A DNA stretch of 64,000 nucleotides. It comes from Gracilimonas sp. (GTDB lineage Bacteria; Bacteroidota; Rhodothermia; Balneolales; Balneolaceae). The DNA is taken from assembly GCF_014762685.1 (NCBI RefSeq), contig NZ_JABURM010000006.1, positions 422,384 to 486,383 of the forward strand, written 5' to 3'. Positions 1 to 8,154 of the stretch are shown piece by piece; positions within the stretch are counted from its first letter, which is position 1; every line of letters starts with the position of its first letter. The translations under genes and the position numbers were made by a program. The notes under the pieces are model-generated. The model made no database searches and was not told the origin of the DNA. It worked only from the letters and a program-made list of their open reading frames with translations.

Positions 1-599
1 ATAAAATTTCGAATTTCTCCCCGAAGATGAGATTTTCCGATCACATTCCAATGGTCTTGGTAAAAAACCAAAATATAGGGGTCGATTTTTCGGATTCCTG
101 TTTCTCCGGATTTTGTAGTGTACTGAAATTGCATTCTTTTTTGCTGAGCAATTGCGCTGCTTATTAAATACCAGCTTCCACCTTTCTTTTTTTGCCCGCC
201 AAATCTTAAATAAGGATCTACGATGGTTCTCCCTTCAAGTGAATTCATAAAATCTTTTAGCTCATCCGGCAGCACATTTTTAATTTTTACCTCAACCCCT
301 TTCGCATCTTCCACCAACCCCTGGTCCACCTGGGACTTTACGAAATTCAAGCCAACCATGATGGTTGCGAGCTCTTTCGAAGTAAACATAAGCGGAGGAA
401 TTTTATATCCTTCAATAAGACCATAACCTGAGTACCGGTCCCAAGTCACCGGAACATTAATTTCCTGCAAAGCATTAAAATCCCGGAAGATTGTGCGACG
501 ACTTACGTCAAACCGGTCGGCCAATTCATCAACGGTTAATTTTTTCCCGGGCTGTTGAAGCAGGAGCATTAATTTTAATCTTCGCTCAGAGCTGTTCAT
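1..599 (-). CDS. YafY-type HTH/WYL transcriptional regulator (partial, C-terminus off the window)
   Basis: Reading the minus strand from the ATG at 597-599 gives an open frame of about 199 codons to the window edge with no stop. The N-terminus (MNSSERRLKLMLLLQQ) leads into a DeoR-like helix-turn-helix (LADRFDVSRRTIFRDFNAL). A WYL domain follows, with a typical core near IRKIDPYILVFYQDHWNVIG. Proteins of this family bind DNA through the HTH and sense a ligand, often nucleic acid or a nucleotide, through the WYL domain. Its ATG overlaps the rsmG stop as ATGA, so it is probably translated by coupling to rsmG. Its regulon cannot be told from the sequence. The C-terminal WCX extension is missing only because the window ends. 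Confidence 0.85.
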   Translation of the reverse strand, partial: MNSSERRLKLMLLLQQPGKKLTVDELADRFDVSRRTIFRDFNALQEINVPVTWDRYSGYGLIEGYKIPPLMFTSKELATIMVGLNFVKSQVDQGLVEDAKGVEVKIKNVLPDELKDFMNSLEGRTIVDPYLRFGGQKKKGGSWYLISSAIAQQKRMQFQYTTKSGETGIRKIDPYILVFYQDHWNVIGKSHLRGEIRNF

Positions 600-1255
600 T
601 CTGTCCCCTGTTTAGTTATTTCAACCATTGCTTTCCCCTGATAAAAAGGATGCTCAAAGCCGGGCTCAAGGTCAATGATTTTAATTATTAACTTCTCATT
701 TATACCCGATAACTCCTGCTCTACCTCATCCCCCCCCTTCAAAAGAACAATGTTCTTCCAGGGTTTTTCGCGGATCATTTCCAGGAGATCATTTATTTTA
801 AATGCGTGTTTCGAAACAATAACCGCACCCTTGTTTATCTCAATATTTTTCACAGAATCCGCCACCGCGTCAATATTGTTTAGTTTTAATCCAGCCGAAA
901 TATGCTTACAGGCCATCACTTTTTTTGAAACCACATCATTAAGCAGCACCCTTTTCTCCGGCCATACAATTGCAAGAGGGATCCCCGGCAAGCCTCCTCC
1001 GGTACCAGAATCAATAATTTCTTCTGCTTCTTTAAGCAAGCCGGAACCCGAAATTACCAGTGAATGCTCTACGTGCCGGAGTATGGTTTCACGTGAAACA
1101 TCCCGACTCACCAGATTAATTTTTTTATTCCACCAAAGCAGCCGGTCTATATAGTCCTCGAGAGTCGCTCTTTTTTTGCTGAAATTTTTCCGGGTATTAC
1201 CCGCTATTTCAAAGGGTAAATCGAGGCGGGAGACCTGGTGTTCCACGTGAAACAT
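596..1255 (-). CDS. rsmG: 16S rRNA (guanine527-N7)-methyltransferase RsmG/GidB
   Basis: The 219-residue length is normal for RsmG. It uses S-adenosylmethionine to methylate G527 in the 530 loop of 16S rRNA; loss gives low-level streptomycin resistance in other bacteria. The SAM-binding motif I is at residues 82-93 (DSGTGGGLPGIP), preceded by the conserved WNKKINLVS stretch near residue 42. The gene starts 5 bases after the mnmG stop and overlaps the next gene by 4 bases, so mnmG-rsmG-regulator reads as one operon. Unusually, its first codons coincide with a parS site and a second parS-like site lies inside the gene. Its protein sequence there (MFHVEH, DVSRET) is therefore constrained by the DNA site. 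Confidence 0.95.
   Translation of the reverse strand: MFHVEHQVSRLDLPFEIAGNTRKNFSKKRATLEDYIDRLLWWNKKINLVSRDVSRETILRHVEHSLVISGSGLLKEAEEIIDSGTGGGLPGIPLAIVWPEKRVLLNDVVSKKVMACKHISAGLKLNNIDAVADSVKNIEINKGAVIVSKHAFKINDLLEMIREKPWKNIVLLKGGDEVEQELSGINEKLIIKIIDLEPGFEHPFYQGKAMVEITKQGTE
1085..1100. promoter_or_regulatory. parS-like site, one mismatch
   Basis: The sequence is GGTTTCACGTGAAACA, 15 of 16 positions matching the bacterial parS consensus TGTTNCACGTGAAACA; the mismatch is the first base. It lies inside the rsmG coding region, about 154 bases from the perfect site at 1239-1254. Two such sites so close together are very unlikely by chance, which supports ParB binding here. Confidence 0.8.
1239..1254. 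promoter_or_regulatory. parS centromere-like site (ParB binding), perfect match
   Basis: TGTTCCACGTGAAACA matches the 16-base parS consensus TGTTNCACGTGAAACA at every defined position. ParB/Spo0J loads at such sites and spreads, working with ParA and recruiting SMC for origin segregation. The site overlaps the rsmG start codon (1253-1255). parA and parB are not in the window. In many bacteria parS sites cluster near gidA/gidB and within tens of kilobases of oriC, which fits the candidate origin at 17.2-17.6 kb. Confidence 0.92.
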
Positions 1256-1260
1256 CCCGT

Positions 1261-3147
1261 TTAATTTTTGAGGTAGACCATAAGAACAGACAAATCGCTG
1301 GCTGAAACTCCACTAATTCTGCCTGCCTGCCCAATTGTTTCCGGGCGTATTTTAGCAAGCTTTTGAGTTCCCTCCGTAGATAGGCTCTTAATATTAGAGT
1401 ACTCAATTTGCTCAGGAATCAACATGTTTTCTTGTTTCTCCATCTCCTTAACCATCTCAAATTCCTTCTCTATATACCCGGCATATTTAACCTGAATTTC
1501 TATCTGTTCGAGAACTTTCCCGTCTGTGCTGATGGCTTGTATTTGTTCAGATAGCTCTGAATCATAATCCATCATATCCTGCAAAGAGACTTCAGGGCGT
1601 AATAATATCTTTACCGCCTTCATGGGCTGGCTCATCGGGGAGCTGGATTTACTCTCCAGCATAGGGTCCATTTGCTCCGGACGAACCGTATAGTCTTTAA
1701 TCAAATCATCAAGCTCGCCAATTGCCTTACGTTTTTCCTCTACTTTCTGCAGCCTTTCATCTGAAGCTAACCCTATTTTGTGACCGATTTCAGTCAGGCG
1801 CAAGTCAGCATTATCTTGTCGTAATAATATCCGGTGCTCTGCCCTTGAAGTAAACATTCGGTACGGCTCTTCTGTGCCTTTATTAATAAGGTCATCAATA
1901 AGAACCCCAATGTAGGCCTCTGATCTTTGAAGAATGAGAGGTTCTTTATCTTGCACAAAGAGCCCGGCATTTATCCCGGCCATTAATCCCTGGCAGGCTG
2001 CCTCTTCATAACCGGTTGTCCCGTTTATTTGCCCTGCAAAGAAAAGGCCTTCCACTATTTTAGTTTCCAGGGATCTCTTAATTTGATGGGGAGGAAAATA
2101 ATCATATTCAATTGCATAGCCCGGACGAATCATTATGACTTCCTCAAACCCGGGAATTGTTCTTAACGCTTTATATTGAACATCTTCAGGAAGAGAAGTT
2201 GAAAACCCATTCAAATACATTTCATAAGTATTCCACCCTTCCGGTTCCAGAAATAACTGATGGTGCTCTTTATCTGAAAATCGATTAATCTTGTCCTCAA
2301 TGCTTGGACAATACCTTGGCCCTATAGATTTAATTCTGCCATTAAACATTGGGCTCCGGTCGAAGCCTGTCTTCAGAACTTCATGAACTTCTTTATTTGT
2401 ATATCCTATCCAACAGGAAAGTTGCTCATCTAATGAAGGAAGTTCCTCGGTCAGGAATGAAAAACCCGAAGGATCTTCATCTCCAAATTGTTCTTCTAAC
2501 TTGGAATAATCTACCGTTCGTCCATCAACCCTCGGAGGCGTTCCTGTTTTTAATCGACCTACTTCGAAGCCCATATTTTCCAATGCCGCAGAAATTCCAA
2601 CAGATGCTCTTTCTCCGGAACGGCCTCCTCCATAATTTGACTCCCCGATATGAATAAGCCCATTTAAAAAAGTTCCGCTTGTCAGTATTACTGCTTTCGC
2701 AAAAAACTTTTGCCCTGTTTGGGTAACAACTCCTTTAATAGATTTTCCGTCGTCCGAAATTAAATCAACTACATTATCCTGACGAAAGAACAAGTTCTCT
2801 TTTTGCTCCAGCTTCTCTCTCATCTTCTGAGCATAAAGCATTCGGTCGCTTTGGCAACGGGGACTCCACATAGCAGGGCCTTTGCTGAGATTCAGCATTC
2901 TAAATTGTACCCCCGTCTCATCGCTAACAATTCCGGACAATCCTCCAAGAGCATCAATTTCTCTGACTAACTGCCCCTTGGCAACTCCACCCATTGCGGG
3001 ATTGCAAGACATCTTCGCAATCGCCTCCAGGTTCATTGTAATCAGAAGTGTTTTTGCCCCGATTTGTGCTGCTGCTCCTGCAGCCTCACTACCGGCATGT
3101 CCTCCTCCAACTACTATCACATCATATGTAGGATCTAAAACTGACAT
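1261..3147 (-). CDS. mnmG: tRNA uridine-5-carboxymethylaminomethyl(34) synthesis enzyme MnmG/GidA
   Basis: The 628-residue length matches the family. MnmG is an FAD protein that works with MnmE to add the cmnm5 group to U34 of tRNAs reading NNA/NNG codons. The dinucleotide-binding motif is at residues 14-22 (GGGHAGSEA). Further signatures are [27 protein letters not shown] (the conserved redox Cys region) and [13 protein letters not shown]. The helical C-terminal MnmE/tRNA-binding domain ends at LVYLKN. It is the first gene of the mnmG-rsmG-regulator operon; a -7-like TATCTTTA lies about 50 bases upstream. Nothing is truncated or missing. Confidence 0.98.
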   Translation of the reverse strand: MSVLDPTYDVIVVGGGHAGSEAAGAAAQIGAKTLLITMNLEAIAKMSCNPAMGGVAKGQLVREIDALGGLSGIVSDETGVQFRMLNLSKGPAMWSPRCQSDRMLYAQKMREKLEQKENLFFRQDNVVDLISDDGKSIKGVVTQTGQKFFAKAVILTSGTFLNGLIHIGESNYGGGRSGERASVGISAALENMGFEVGRLKTGTPPRVDGRTVDYSKLEEQFGDEDPSGFSFLTEELPSLDEQLSCWIGYTNKEVHEVLKTGFDRSPMFNGRIKSIGPRYCPSIEDKINRFSDKEHHQLFLEPEGWNTYEMYLNGFSTSLPEDVQYKALRTIPGFEEVIMIRPGYAIEYDYFPPHQIKRSLETKIVEGLFFAGQINGTTGYEEAACQGLMAGINAGLFVQDKEPLILQRSEAYIGVLIDDLINKGTEEPYRMFTSRAEHRILLRQDNADLRLTEIGHKIGLASDERLQKVEEKRKAIGELDDLIKDYTVRPEQMDPMLESKSSSPMSQPMKAVKILLRPEVSLQDMMDYDSELSEQIQAISTDGKVLEQIEIQVKYAGYIEKEFEMVKEMEKQENMLIPEQIEYSNIKSLSTEGTQKLAKIRPETIGQAGRISGVSASDLSVLMVYLKN

Positions 3148-3197
3148 TACTCTCTGTTTTTTATTAACTTAACTATTTAAACCAACCTCTGGAAACC

Positions 3198-3205
3198 TAA
3201 AGATA
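3198..3205 (-). promoter_or_regulatory. Possible mnmG promoter -7 element
   Basis: On the minus strand this reads TATCTTTA, one base from the Bacteroidota -7 consensus TAnnTTTG, about 50 bases upstream of the mnmG ATG. No convincing -33 TTTG is seen, so the assignment rests on the -7 element and position only. Confidence 0.4.
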
Positions 3206-3305
3206 AGAAATTGTGCCCCCCAGAACTACAAAGTCGTACCAGGGAAACACATCCAACAAACTGAGGCACTTAAAAATTCTGTTTTATTACAAAGCTTCTA
3301 TAAAC

Positions 3306-3332
3306 AAAAAAAGCTTCCAAAAATGGAAGCTT
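3306..3332 (-). terminator. Rho-independent terminator downstream of tRNA-Asp
   Basis: AAGCTTCC (3311-3318) and GGAAGCTT (3325-3332) form a perfect 8-bp stem with a 6-base loop. On the minus strand the stem is followed by a run of T residues (3306-3310 read in reverse). It begins 8 bases past the 3' end of the tRNA gene. Confidence 0.8.
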
Positions 3333-3339
3333 TTATTTG

Positions 3340-3413
3340 CGATCCGGAAGGGACTCGAACCCTCGACCTCCTGCGTGACAGGCAGGCGTTCTAACCAACT
3401 GAACTACCGGACC
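3340..3413 (-). tRNA. tRNA-Asp (anticodon GTC)
   Basis: The minus strand folds as a 74-base cloverleaf. The acceptor arm is GGTCCGG with CCGGATC (one G-T pair). The D arm is in AGTTCAGTTGGTTAGAAC, the anticodon loop is CTGTCAC with GTC at the anticodon, and the T arm holds the canonical GGTTCGAGTCC. The discriminator base is G at 3340, as expected for tRNA-Asp, and CCA is not encoded, so it is added by the CCA-adding enzyme (a candidate is at 29010-30425). Confidence 0.96.
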
Positions 3414-3478
3414 TTTTTGAGAGCATCAAATATACTGACCATATCGATTGGAAGTCAAGCTATTTCTAAAACTCTTTT

Positions 3479-3513
3479 AAAAAATGAGGATCGCAAAATC
3501 AATTGCGACCCTC
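3479..3513 (-). terminator. Rho-independent terminator after the glutathione peroxidase gene
   Basis: GAGGATCGCAA (3486-3496) pairs with TTGCGACCCTC (3503-3513) as an 11-bp stem with one G-T pair. On the minus strand it is followed by a T run (3479-3484). It starts about 30 bases beyond the stop codon of the peroxidase gene. Confidence 0.8.
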
Positions 3514-3541
3514 TTATCGGGATGGTAATGAAATAAAATAT

Positions 3542-4090
3542 TTATCGGCCTAACTCTTCTTTAATGGCGGAAATCACTTCATCACTTTCCGGTTTTACAT
3601 CACTTCTAAACCTTCTTTTCAAAGAACCATTTTTATCAATTAAAAATTTCTCGAAATTCCATTTAATTTCACCTTCGAAATCTGGGTTTGGTTGTGCTGT
3701 CAAATACCTGAATAATTCTGACTGGTCTTCACCCTTTACCGAAACTTTGGAAAACATGGGGAACTCTACTCCATACTCAAGTGTACAAAACTGCTTTATT
3801 TCTTCGTCACTTCCCGGCTCTTGTCCTTTAAAATTATTTGCCGGAAAACCCAATATCACAAAGCCTTCCTCTTTATATTTATCATAAATATTCTGCAGTC
3901 CTTCATATTGAGGAGTAAATCCACATTTAGAGGCAACATTCACAACCATAATTACATTACCTTTATATTTACTCAATGACACTTCATTGCCATCAATATC
4001 GGTCATTTCAAAATTGTAGATAGAAGTTTGCTTGTTATCGTTCAGCGCAGATGTCATAAACAGGATTATTAATGAGAGTAAAATTTTCAT
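3542..4090 (-). CDS. Glutathione peroxidase-family thiol peroxidase, exported
   Basis: A 182-residue protein with a short hydrophobic N-terminus (residues 1-16) that looks like an export signal, followed by a thioredoxin-fold GPx domain. The peroxidatic Cys is C56 in VNVASKCGFTPQY, the Trp-Asn pair is W144-N145 in WNFEKFLI, and C102 (QFCTLEYG) sits where thioredoxin-dependent GPx enzymes keep the resolving Cys. These enzymes reduce hydrogen peroxide and lipid peroxides, normally with thioredoxin rather than glutathione. The usual FPxNQF motif reads FPANNF (82-87), so the catalytic-tetrad Gln is Asn. It is a single-gene unit with its own terminator, divergent from the barrel gene that starts 62 bases away. 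Confidence 0.92.
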   Translation of the reverse strand: MKILLSLIILFMTSALNDNKQTSIYNFEMTDIDGNEVSLSKYKGNVIMVVNVASKCGFTPQYEGLQNIYDKYKEEGFVILGFPANNFKGQEPGSDEEIKQFCTLEYGVEFPMFSKVSVKGEDQSELFRYLTAQPNPDFEGEIKWNFEKFLIDKNGSLKRRFRSDVKPESDEVISAIKEELGR

Positions 4091-4152
4091 CGAATTATTT
4101 TTTTCTTGGAGCGTTAGTGTTTAAACTGAATATATAATCTAAATCATTCCAA

Positions 4153-4881
4153 ATGAATAAAGCTTTTTTTAAAATATTTTTTCTATTCTTCTTTTTATTA
4201 GCTCCAGTTTTCAGCTTCGCTCAAATGTTCTCTGTCAACGAAGGAGCCAATCAGCGATCCAACCAATTTTCTCCGTACTTAAGAGCCGGTGTTCAGTTGG
4301 TTGACTTTCAATATACGGGAGATCCATCTGAACTCAGCGGAACCAGTTCTCTGGCTTTTACCGGGGCTGCAGCACAAATAGCTTACGAGTCCGGAGGCCT
4401 TAATCTTATATTGGCTTTGGGTAATAACCTTACACAATTAGACAATCGTCGATACTTCAATCTTAATTTAAATTTTACTAATCCATTCTATTTTCTCGGA
4501 AATGAAAATTTTAGTGCCGGCATACCGGTAAAATTAGAGACAAAACTAACCTCTGTCCGAAGTGACGTTATAAGTGAAGGGTTTTCTCAAACCAACCTAA
4601 GTGCCGGAGCAGGGTTAATTGTGAGAGCAGAGGTCCCTCAAAAGTTTGGAATCAGCACTCAATTAATTCCAAGTATTGGATTCAGCACGGCAAGCGGTGG
4701 CTTTATTGGGGGTAATGTTTTTTCATTGTCGGGGAAAGCCCGTATCAATTTTTACGAACTCATCTTTGGTAAAAACATTAGTTTAGGATATGACTATAAC
4801 TTCGATTCTTACAACATTGACGGAGAAGAATATGATTACGATTTTGCCGGACATTCATTAACTATCGGAATATCACTTTGA
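4153..4881 (+). CDS. Small outer membrane beta-barrel protein (predicted), unknown function
   Basis: A 242-residue protein with a clear signal peptide (MNKAFFKIFFLFFFLLAP, cleavage probably after FSFAQ). The rest alternates polar and hydrophobic residues in strands separated by short glycine/asparagine turns, and the C-terminus ends in an aromatic/hydrophobic strand (GHSLTIGISL). This is the usual look of a Bacteroidota outer membrane barrel of about 8-10 strands. I do not recognise a named family. Its stop codon overlaps the start of the next gene, so the three plus-strand genes at 4153-5938 form one translationally coupled unit. Confidence 0.65.
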   Translation: MNKAFFKIFFLFFFLLAPVFSFAQMFSVNEGANQRSNQFSPYLRAGVQLVDFQYTGDPSELSGTSSLAFTGAAAQIAYESGGLNLILALGNNLTQLDNRRYFNLNLNFTNPFYFLGNENFSAGIPVKLETKLTSVRSDVISEGFSQTNLSAGAGLIVRAEVPQKFGISTQLIPSIGFSTASGGFIGGNVFSLSGKARINFYELIFGKNISLGYDYNFDSYNIDGEEYDYDFAGHSLTIGISL

Positions 4882-5177
4882 AACCTGATAAATTTCTTCT
4901 TGAACTGGAACAAATATTAGAACAAGCAGGGTATACCCTGCGCAAAGAAAGGGGTTCCTTCCGCGGGGATGAATGTATTATTGAAGGACAAAAACTAGTC
5001 GTTGTTAATAAAAACAAACCCATAGAATCACAGCTCGGTACCATGGGGCGGGTATTGGGAGAAATTGACCTAGCCGGAGTTTATATAAAACCTGCCGTTA
5101 GAAAAAAGTTAGAAGAATTATGGGATCAGCTTGAAGTAGCCCCCGACGATTCTACAGAAGATTTTGAATTAGAATGA
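4878..5177 (+). CDS. Conserved small protein, unknown function
   Basis: A 99-residue soluble protein beginning at a TTG that overlaps the upstream TGA as TTGA. The N-terminal half carries alternating charged and hydrophobic residues (helix LLELEQILEQAGYTLRKE), a central strand pair (IEGQKLVVVNKNKPIE), and a helical C-terminus rich in Glu/Asp. No metal or nucleotide motif is visible. It is locked between a barrel protein and an MBL-fold hydrolase with 4-base overlaps on both sides, so all three should be made in similar amounts. Function cannot be assigned. Similar short proteins of this look occur in Bacteroidota beside PhnP-like hydrolases, from memory. Confidence 0.75.
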   Translation: MKPDKFLLELEQILEQAGYTLRKERGSFRGDECIIEGQKLVVVNKNKPIESQLGTMGRVLGEIDLAGVYIKPAVRKKLEELWDQLEVAPDDSTEDFELE

Positions 5178-5938
5178 AAGTTACTTTTTTAGGAACCGGA
5201 ACATCCATGGGAGTGCCTGTCGCCGGGGGATTTCGAAGAGAAAAACTAACCCATGACCCAAGAAATGAACGTACCCGTTGTGCCGCATGGATACAATCAA
5301 AGGGCAAGTCCATTCTGATTGATGCCGGCCCTGAGTTCCGGATACAAAGTATTCGGGCTAAGATCCAAAATGTTGATCATTTACTCGTAACTCACCAACA
5401 TATGGATCATATTTCAGGACTAGACGACTTAAGGGTGTACTCATATCTTAAAAAAGCTCCTATTCCTGTTCATGCATCAAAACAATGTATAGAATCCATT
5501 CGCAAAAGATTTGATTACATGTTTGGTGAAGACAAATATCCCGGGTCCACTTCCCTGGATTTGATAGAGGCCCCGGAGGAATTTTGGGTTGAAAACATTA
5601 AAATTACCCCTCTTCCCGTCACCCATGGCGATCTGGATATTCTGGGATACCGAATAGATGATTTTTCATATCTCACTGACGTAAAACACATCCCTGAAAA
5701 GACAAAAGAAAAAATCCGGGGTTCCAGGGTGGTTGCATTAAGCGCCCTCAGGTGGGAACCAGAACACCCAACCCATCTTACCATCCCACAGGCTGTTGAA
5801 ATATTGGAAGAGTTAGATATCCCGGAAGCTTACCTAATCCACATGAACAGTTATGTAGACCATGAGCCTACCAACCAAAGACTTCCTGAAAACATCAATC
5901 TGGCTTATGATCAGCAAGTCCTTCATATTGAGGATTAA
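5174..5938 (+). CDS. MBL-fold metallohydrolase, PhnP-like
   Basis: A 254-residue metallo-beta-lactamase-fold protein. It opens with MKVTFLGTGTSMGVPVAG, carries the metal-binding THQHMDHISGLDD (HxHxDH), and has further ligands at PVTHGD and the C-terminal HMNSYVDHE. The opening and histidine pattern resemble PhnP (phosphoribosyl cyclic phosphodiesterase) and related cyclic-phosphate or RNA-processing hydrolases. No phosphonate genes are nearby, so the true substrate is open. It overlaps the upstream gene by 4 bases (ATGA) and its last 4 bases overlap the convergent guanylyltransferase gene. Confidence 0.88.
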   Translation: MKVTFLGTGTSMGVPVAGGFRREKLTHDPRNERTRCAAWIQSKGKSILIDAGPEFRIQSIRAKIQNVDHLLVTHQHMDHISGLDDLRVYSYLKKAPIPVHASKQCIESIRKRFDYMFGEDKYPGSTSLDLIEAPEEFWVENIKITPLPVTHGDLDILGYRIDDFSYLTDVKHIPEKTKEKIRGSRVVALSALRWEPEHPTHLTIPQAVEILEELDIPEAYLIHMNSYVDHEPTNQRLPENINLAYDQQVLHIED

Positions 5939-7020
5939 AGAAATCGCCTAAAATCTTCGTTCTCTTTAAGCTGCTCAACAATTTCTTTAACATTCTGAGC
6001 TTTATCCAGCTTACAAACTAAAATAGCGTCCTCTGTTTCTACTATCGCAACACCCTCTAAACCTACCGCCGAAATCATTTTTCCACTTTCCGTATAAATG
6101 TAATTATTCTTTGACTCACTGAATGTTGAATGCTCTGCATGAATTACATTCCCGGCCTTAGTTTTATCTCCGAGTTCGTAAACAGCAGTCCAGCTTCCCA
6201 CATCATTCCAACCAAACTCACCCGGAACCACAAATACACTTTCTGCGTGTTCCATGATCCCATAATCTATGGATACAGATTTACAATCGTGGTAAAAGGA
6301 GTTGATCGCTGATTCGTGATTCTTTCCAAACAATTCTTTACCCGATTTCTTGACCTGAGTGTACATCTCCGGCAAGTGTTTCTGAAACTGATTGAGAACC
6401 GTTTTTGCCGACCAAATAAACATACCGCTGTTCCAGTAATAATCCCCTGATTCTAAAAATTGTTGTGCCGTTTCAGCGTCGGGCTTTTCTTTAAAGGCCT
6501 TTACCGGGTGAACCGTTTTCCCGTGAAAAGATTCACTTACCGAGTTATTACCGTGAATATATCCATATCCCGTTTCCGGGCGGCTGGGATTGATACCAAT
6601 AGTTACCAGGTGTTCCCCGTCTTTTGCTTTCGCAATTGCGGCCTTCAAAATTTTGTTGAATTCCACCGGATCCTCAATGTGATGATCGGCGGGTAAAACA
6701 ACCATAACAGCTTCGGGGTCTTTTTTGTAAAGCATTTCAGCCGCAATTGCTACGCAAGGTGCGGTGTTTTTTGCAACCGGTTCTCCCACAATATTCTCAT
6801 CCGGAACCGAGGGTAGTTGTTCTTTTGCGATATCCACATAGTTATCGTTAGTGACAACCAAAATTCGTTCCTGAGGGATCAGGGGCTCAATTCTTCCGGC
6901 GGTATTCTGGATCATTGTCCCCTTTCCGAAAAGGGGCAGAAATTGTTTCGGAAGCTTTTTTGTGCTTTTTGGCCAAAACCGTGTTCCCGATCCTCCGGCC
7001 ATTATTACTGCGTAGACCAT
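5935..7020 (-). CDS. manC: Mannose-1-phosphate guanylyltransferase
   Basis: A 361-residue nucleotidyltransferase making GDP-mannose from mannose-1-phosphate and GTP, a precursor for surface polysaccharide and GDP-fucose/GDP-rhamnose. The signature loop GGSGTRFWPKS is at residues 9-19. Other family motifs are PADHHI, ETGYGYI, AFKEKPD and WNSGMFIW. The length equals the short single-domain type and lacks the C-terminal isomerase domain of bifunctional ManC/AlgA. It stands alone, with the two-component genes 48 bases upstream on the same strand and a convergent gene downstream, so it could also be read from the hisK promoter. Confidence 0.95.
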   Translation of the reverse strand: MVYAVIMAGGSGTRFWPKSTKKLPKQFLPLFGKGTMIQNTAGRIEPLIPQERILVVTNDNYVDIAKEQLPSVPDENIVGEPVAKNTAPCVAIAAEMLYKKDPEAVMVVLPADHHIEDPVEFNKILKAAIAKAKDGEHLVTIGINPSRPETGYGYIHGNNSVSESFHGKTVHPVKAFKEKPDAETAQQFLESGDYYWNSGMFIWSAKTVLNQFQKHLPEMYTQVKKSGKELFGKNHESAINSFYHDCKSVSIDYGIMEHAESVFVVPGEFGWNDVGSWTAVYELGDKTKAGNVIHAEHSTFSESKNNYIYTESGKMISAVGLEGVAIVETEDAILVCKLDKAQNVKEIVEQLKENEDFRRFL

Positions 7021-7068
7021 GCTATAAATTCTATTTTAAATTCAAACGGTAAGTTACGATATATCTAA

Positions 7069-8154
7069 TCAAACGTGAACTTTATCCAACTTTCTCAGGC
7101 TGATGGTAAATGTAGAGCCTTTGTTGGGCTCACTTTCAATGGTGAATTTTTCTCCATGTGCTTCCATGATATGTTTTACAATCGCAAGTCCAAGGCCGGT
7201 TCCCCCCCTCTCCCTTGACCTGGATTTATCCACTCTGAAAAATCGCTCCGTTACCCGGGGTATATCCTTTTCATCAATTCCGATTCCGGTATCCCTCACA
7301 GAGACAAACACTCGTTCAGGGTGCTTGGGCTTGGTAAATACCGTTACCTCAACCTTTCCACCCGGCACATTATATTTTATGCCGTTCTCAATCAGATTAA
7401 TAAGCACCTGTTTTACCTGGTTTTTATCGGCCTTAACCTGAATATTTTTATCAAATTCATCAACAATCAGCTGAATATTTTCTTTTTCAGCCTTGTAGTT
7501 CAGGCTTTCTATGATGTCATTTAGCACTTCATACAAATAAATTTCTTCGATTTCAGACTTTAACTCCCCGGTTTCAAGTTTAGAAATCTCCATAAGGTCT
7601 TTGGTGAGGTAAATAAGCCGGTTTACATTTCGCATGGCCTTGCGGAGAAAATCACGGTTAACTTCTTCGTCTTCCAAAGCCCCGTTTAATAAGGTTTCGA
7701 TAAATCCCTGAATCGCAAAAATTGGTGTTTTTAGCTCATGAGAAATATCCCCAATAAATTCTTTTCGATAGTTCTCAATACGATTCAGTCGCTGTATTTC
7801 CCTCTCTATTGTTCGGCTCGATTTAATTCCCTGTTTCACCAGATAGTCTATTTCATCATTCCGGTAAGAGGTTACATCTTCGTATTCTATAAACCGTTTA
7901 CGGGCAATGTTTTTAAAAAGCTGCTCCAGCACCTCCAACCGCTTGTGCGTGTTATAATAACTTACAGCATAAGTTATCATGAATATTATCCCCCCCATTA
8001 AAGCACTTGAGATTACGGCTTCATTTGGAGTAAAATCATATCCCAGCCATAGTCCAAAAAACAGTATTCCGGAAGAAATAACCGAAACAAACAAGCCTAT
8101 CCTAAGGCCAAACCTGTATATTCCCTTTCTTTTTTTATTTTTAGATGTACTCAT
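7069..8154 (-). CDS. PhoR-like sensor histidine kinase
   Basis: A 361-residue membrane kinase. Two transmembrane segments lie at about residues 16-38 and 48-66 with only a very short loop between them, so there is no sizeable external sensor domain. A linker follows, then the phosphoacceptor motif DISHELKTP with H139. The ATP-binding domain carries the N box (NLIENGIKYN), G1 (VRDTGIGID), F box (ERFFRVDKSRSR) and G2 (GGTGLGLAIVKHI). The start overlaps the response regulator stop by 4 bases, making a regulator-kinase operon. The architecture resembles PhoR of phosphate control, but the signal is not shown; the tiny loop suggests sensing within the membrane or through partners. Confidence 0.93.
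   Translation of the reverse strand: MSTSKNKKRKGIYRFGLRIGLFVSVISSGILFFGLWLGYDFTPNEAVISSALMGGIIFMITYAVSYYNTHKRLEVLEQLFKNIARKRFIEYEDVTSYRNDEIDYLVKQGIKSSRTIEREIQRLNRIENYRKEFIGDISHELKTPIFAIQGFIETLLNGALEDEEVNRDFLRKAMRNVNRLIYLTKDLMEISKLETGELKSEIEEIYLYEVLNDIIESLNYKAEKENIQLIVDEFDKNIQVKADKNQVKQVLINLIENGIKYNVPGGKVEVTVFTKPKHPERVFVSVRDTGIGIDEKDIPRVTERFFRVDKSRSRERGGTGLGLAIVKHIMEAHGEKFTIESEPNKGSTFTISLRKLDKVHV

Noticed and set aside
675-1154. A 159-codon open frame on the plus strand opposite rsmG
   Set aside because: It is the antisense shadow of a clear rsmG with all motifs; its own translation has Ser/Phe-rich composition typical of shadows.
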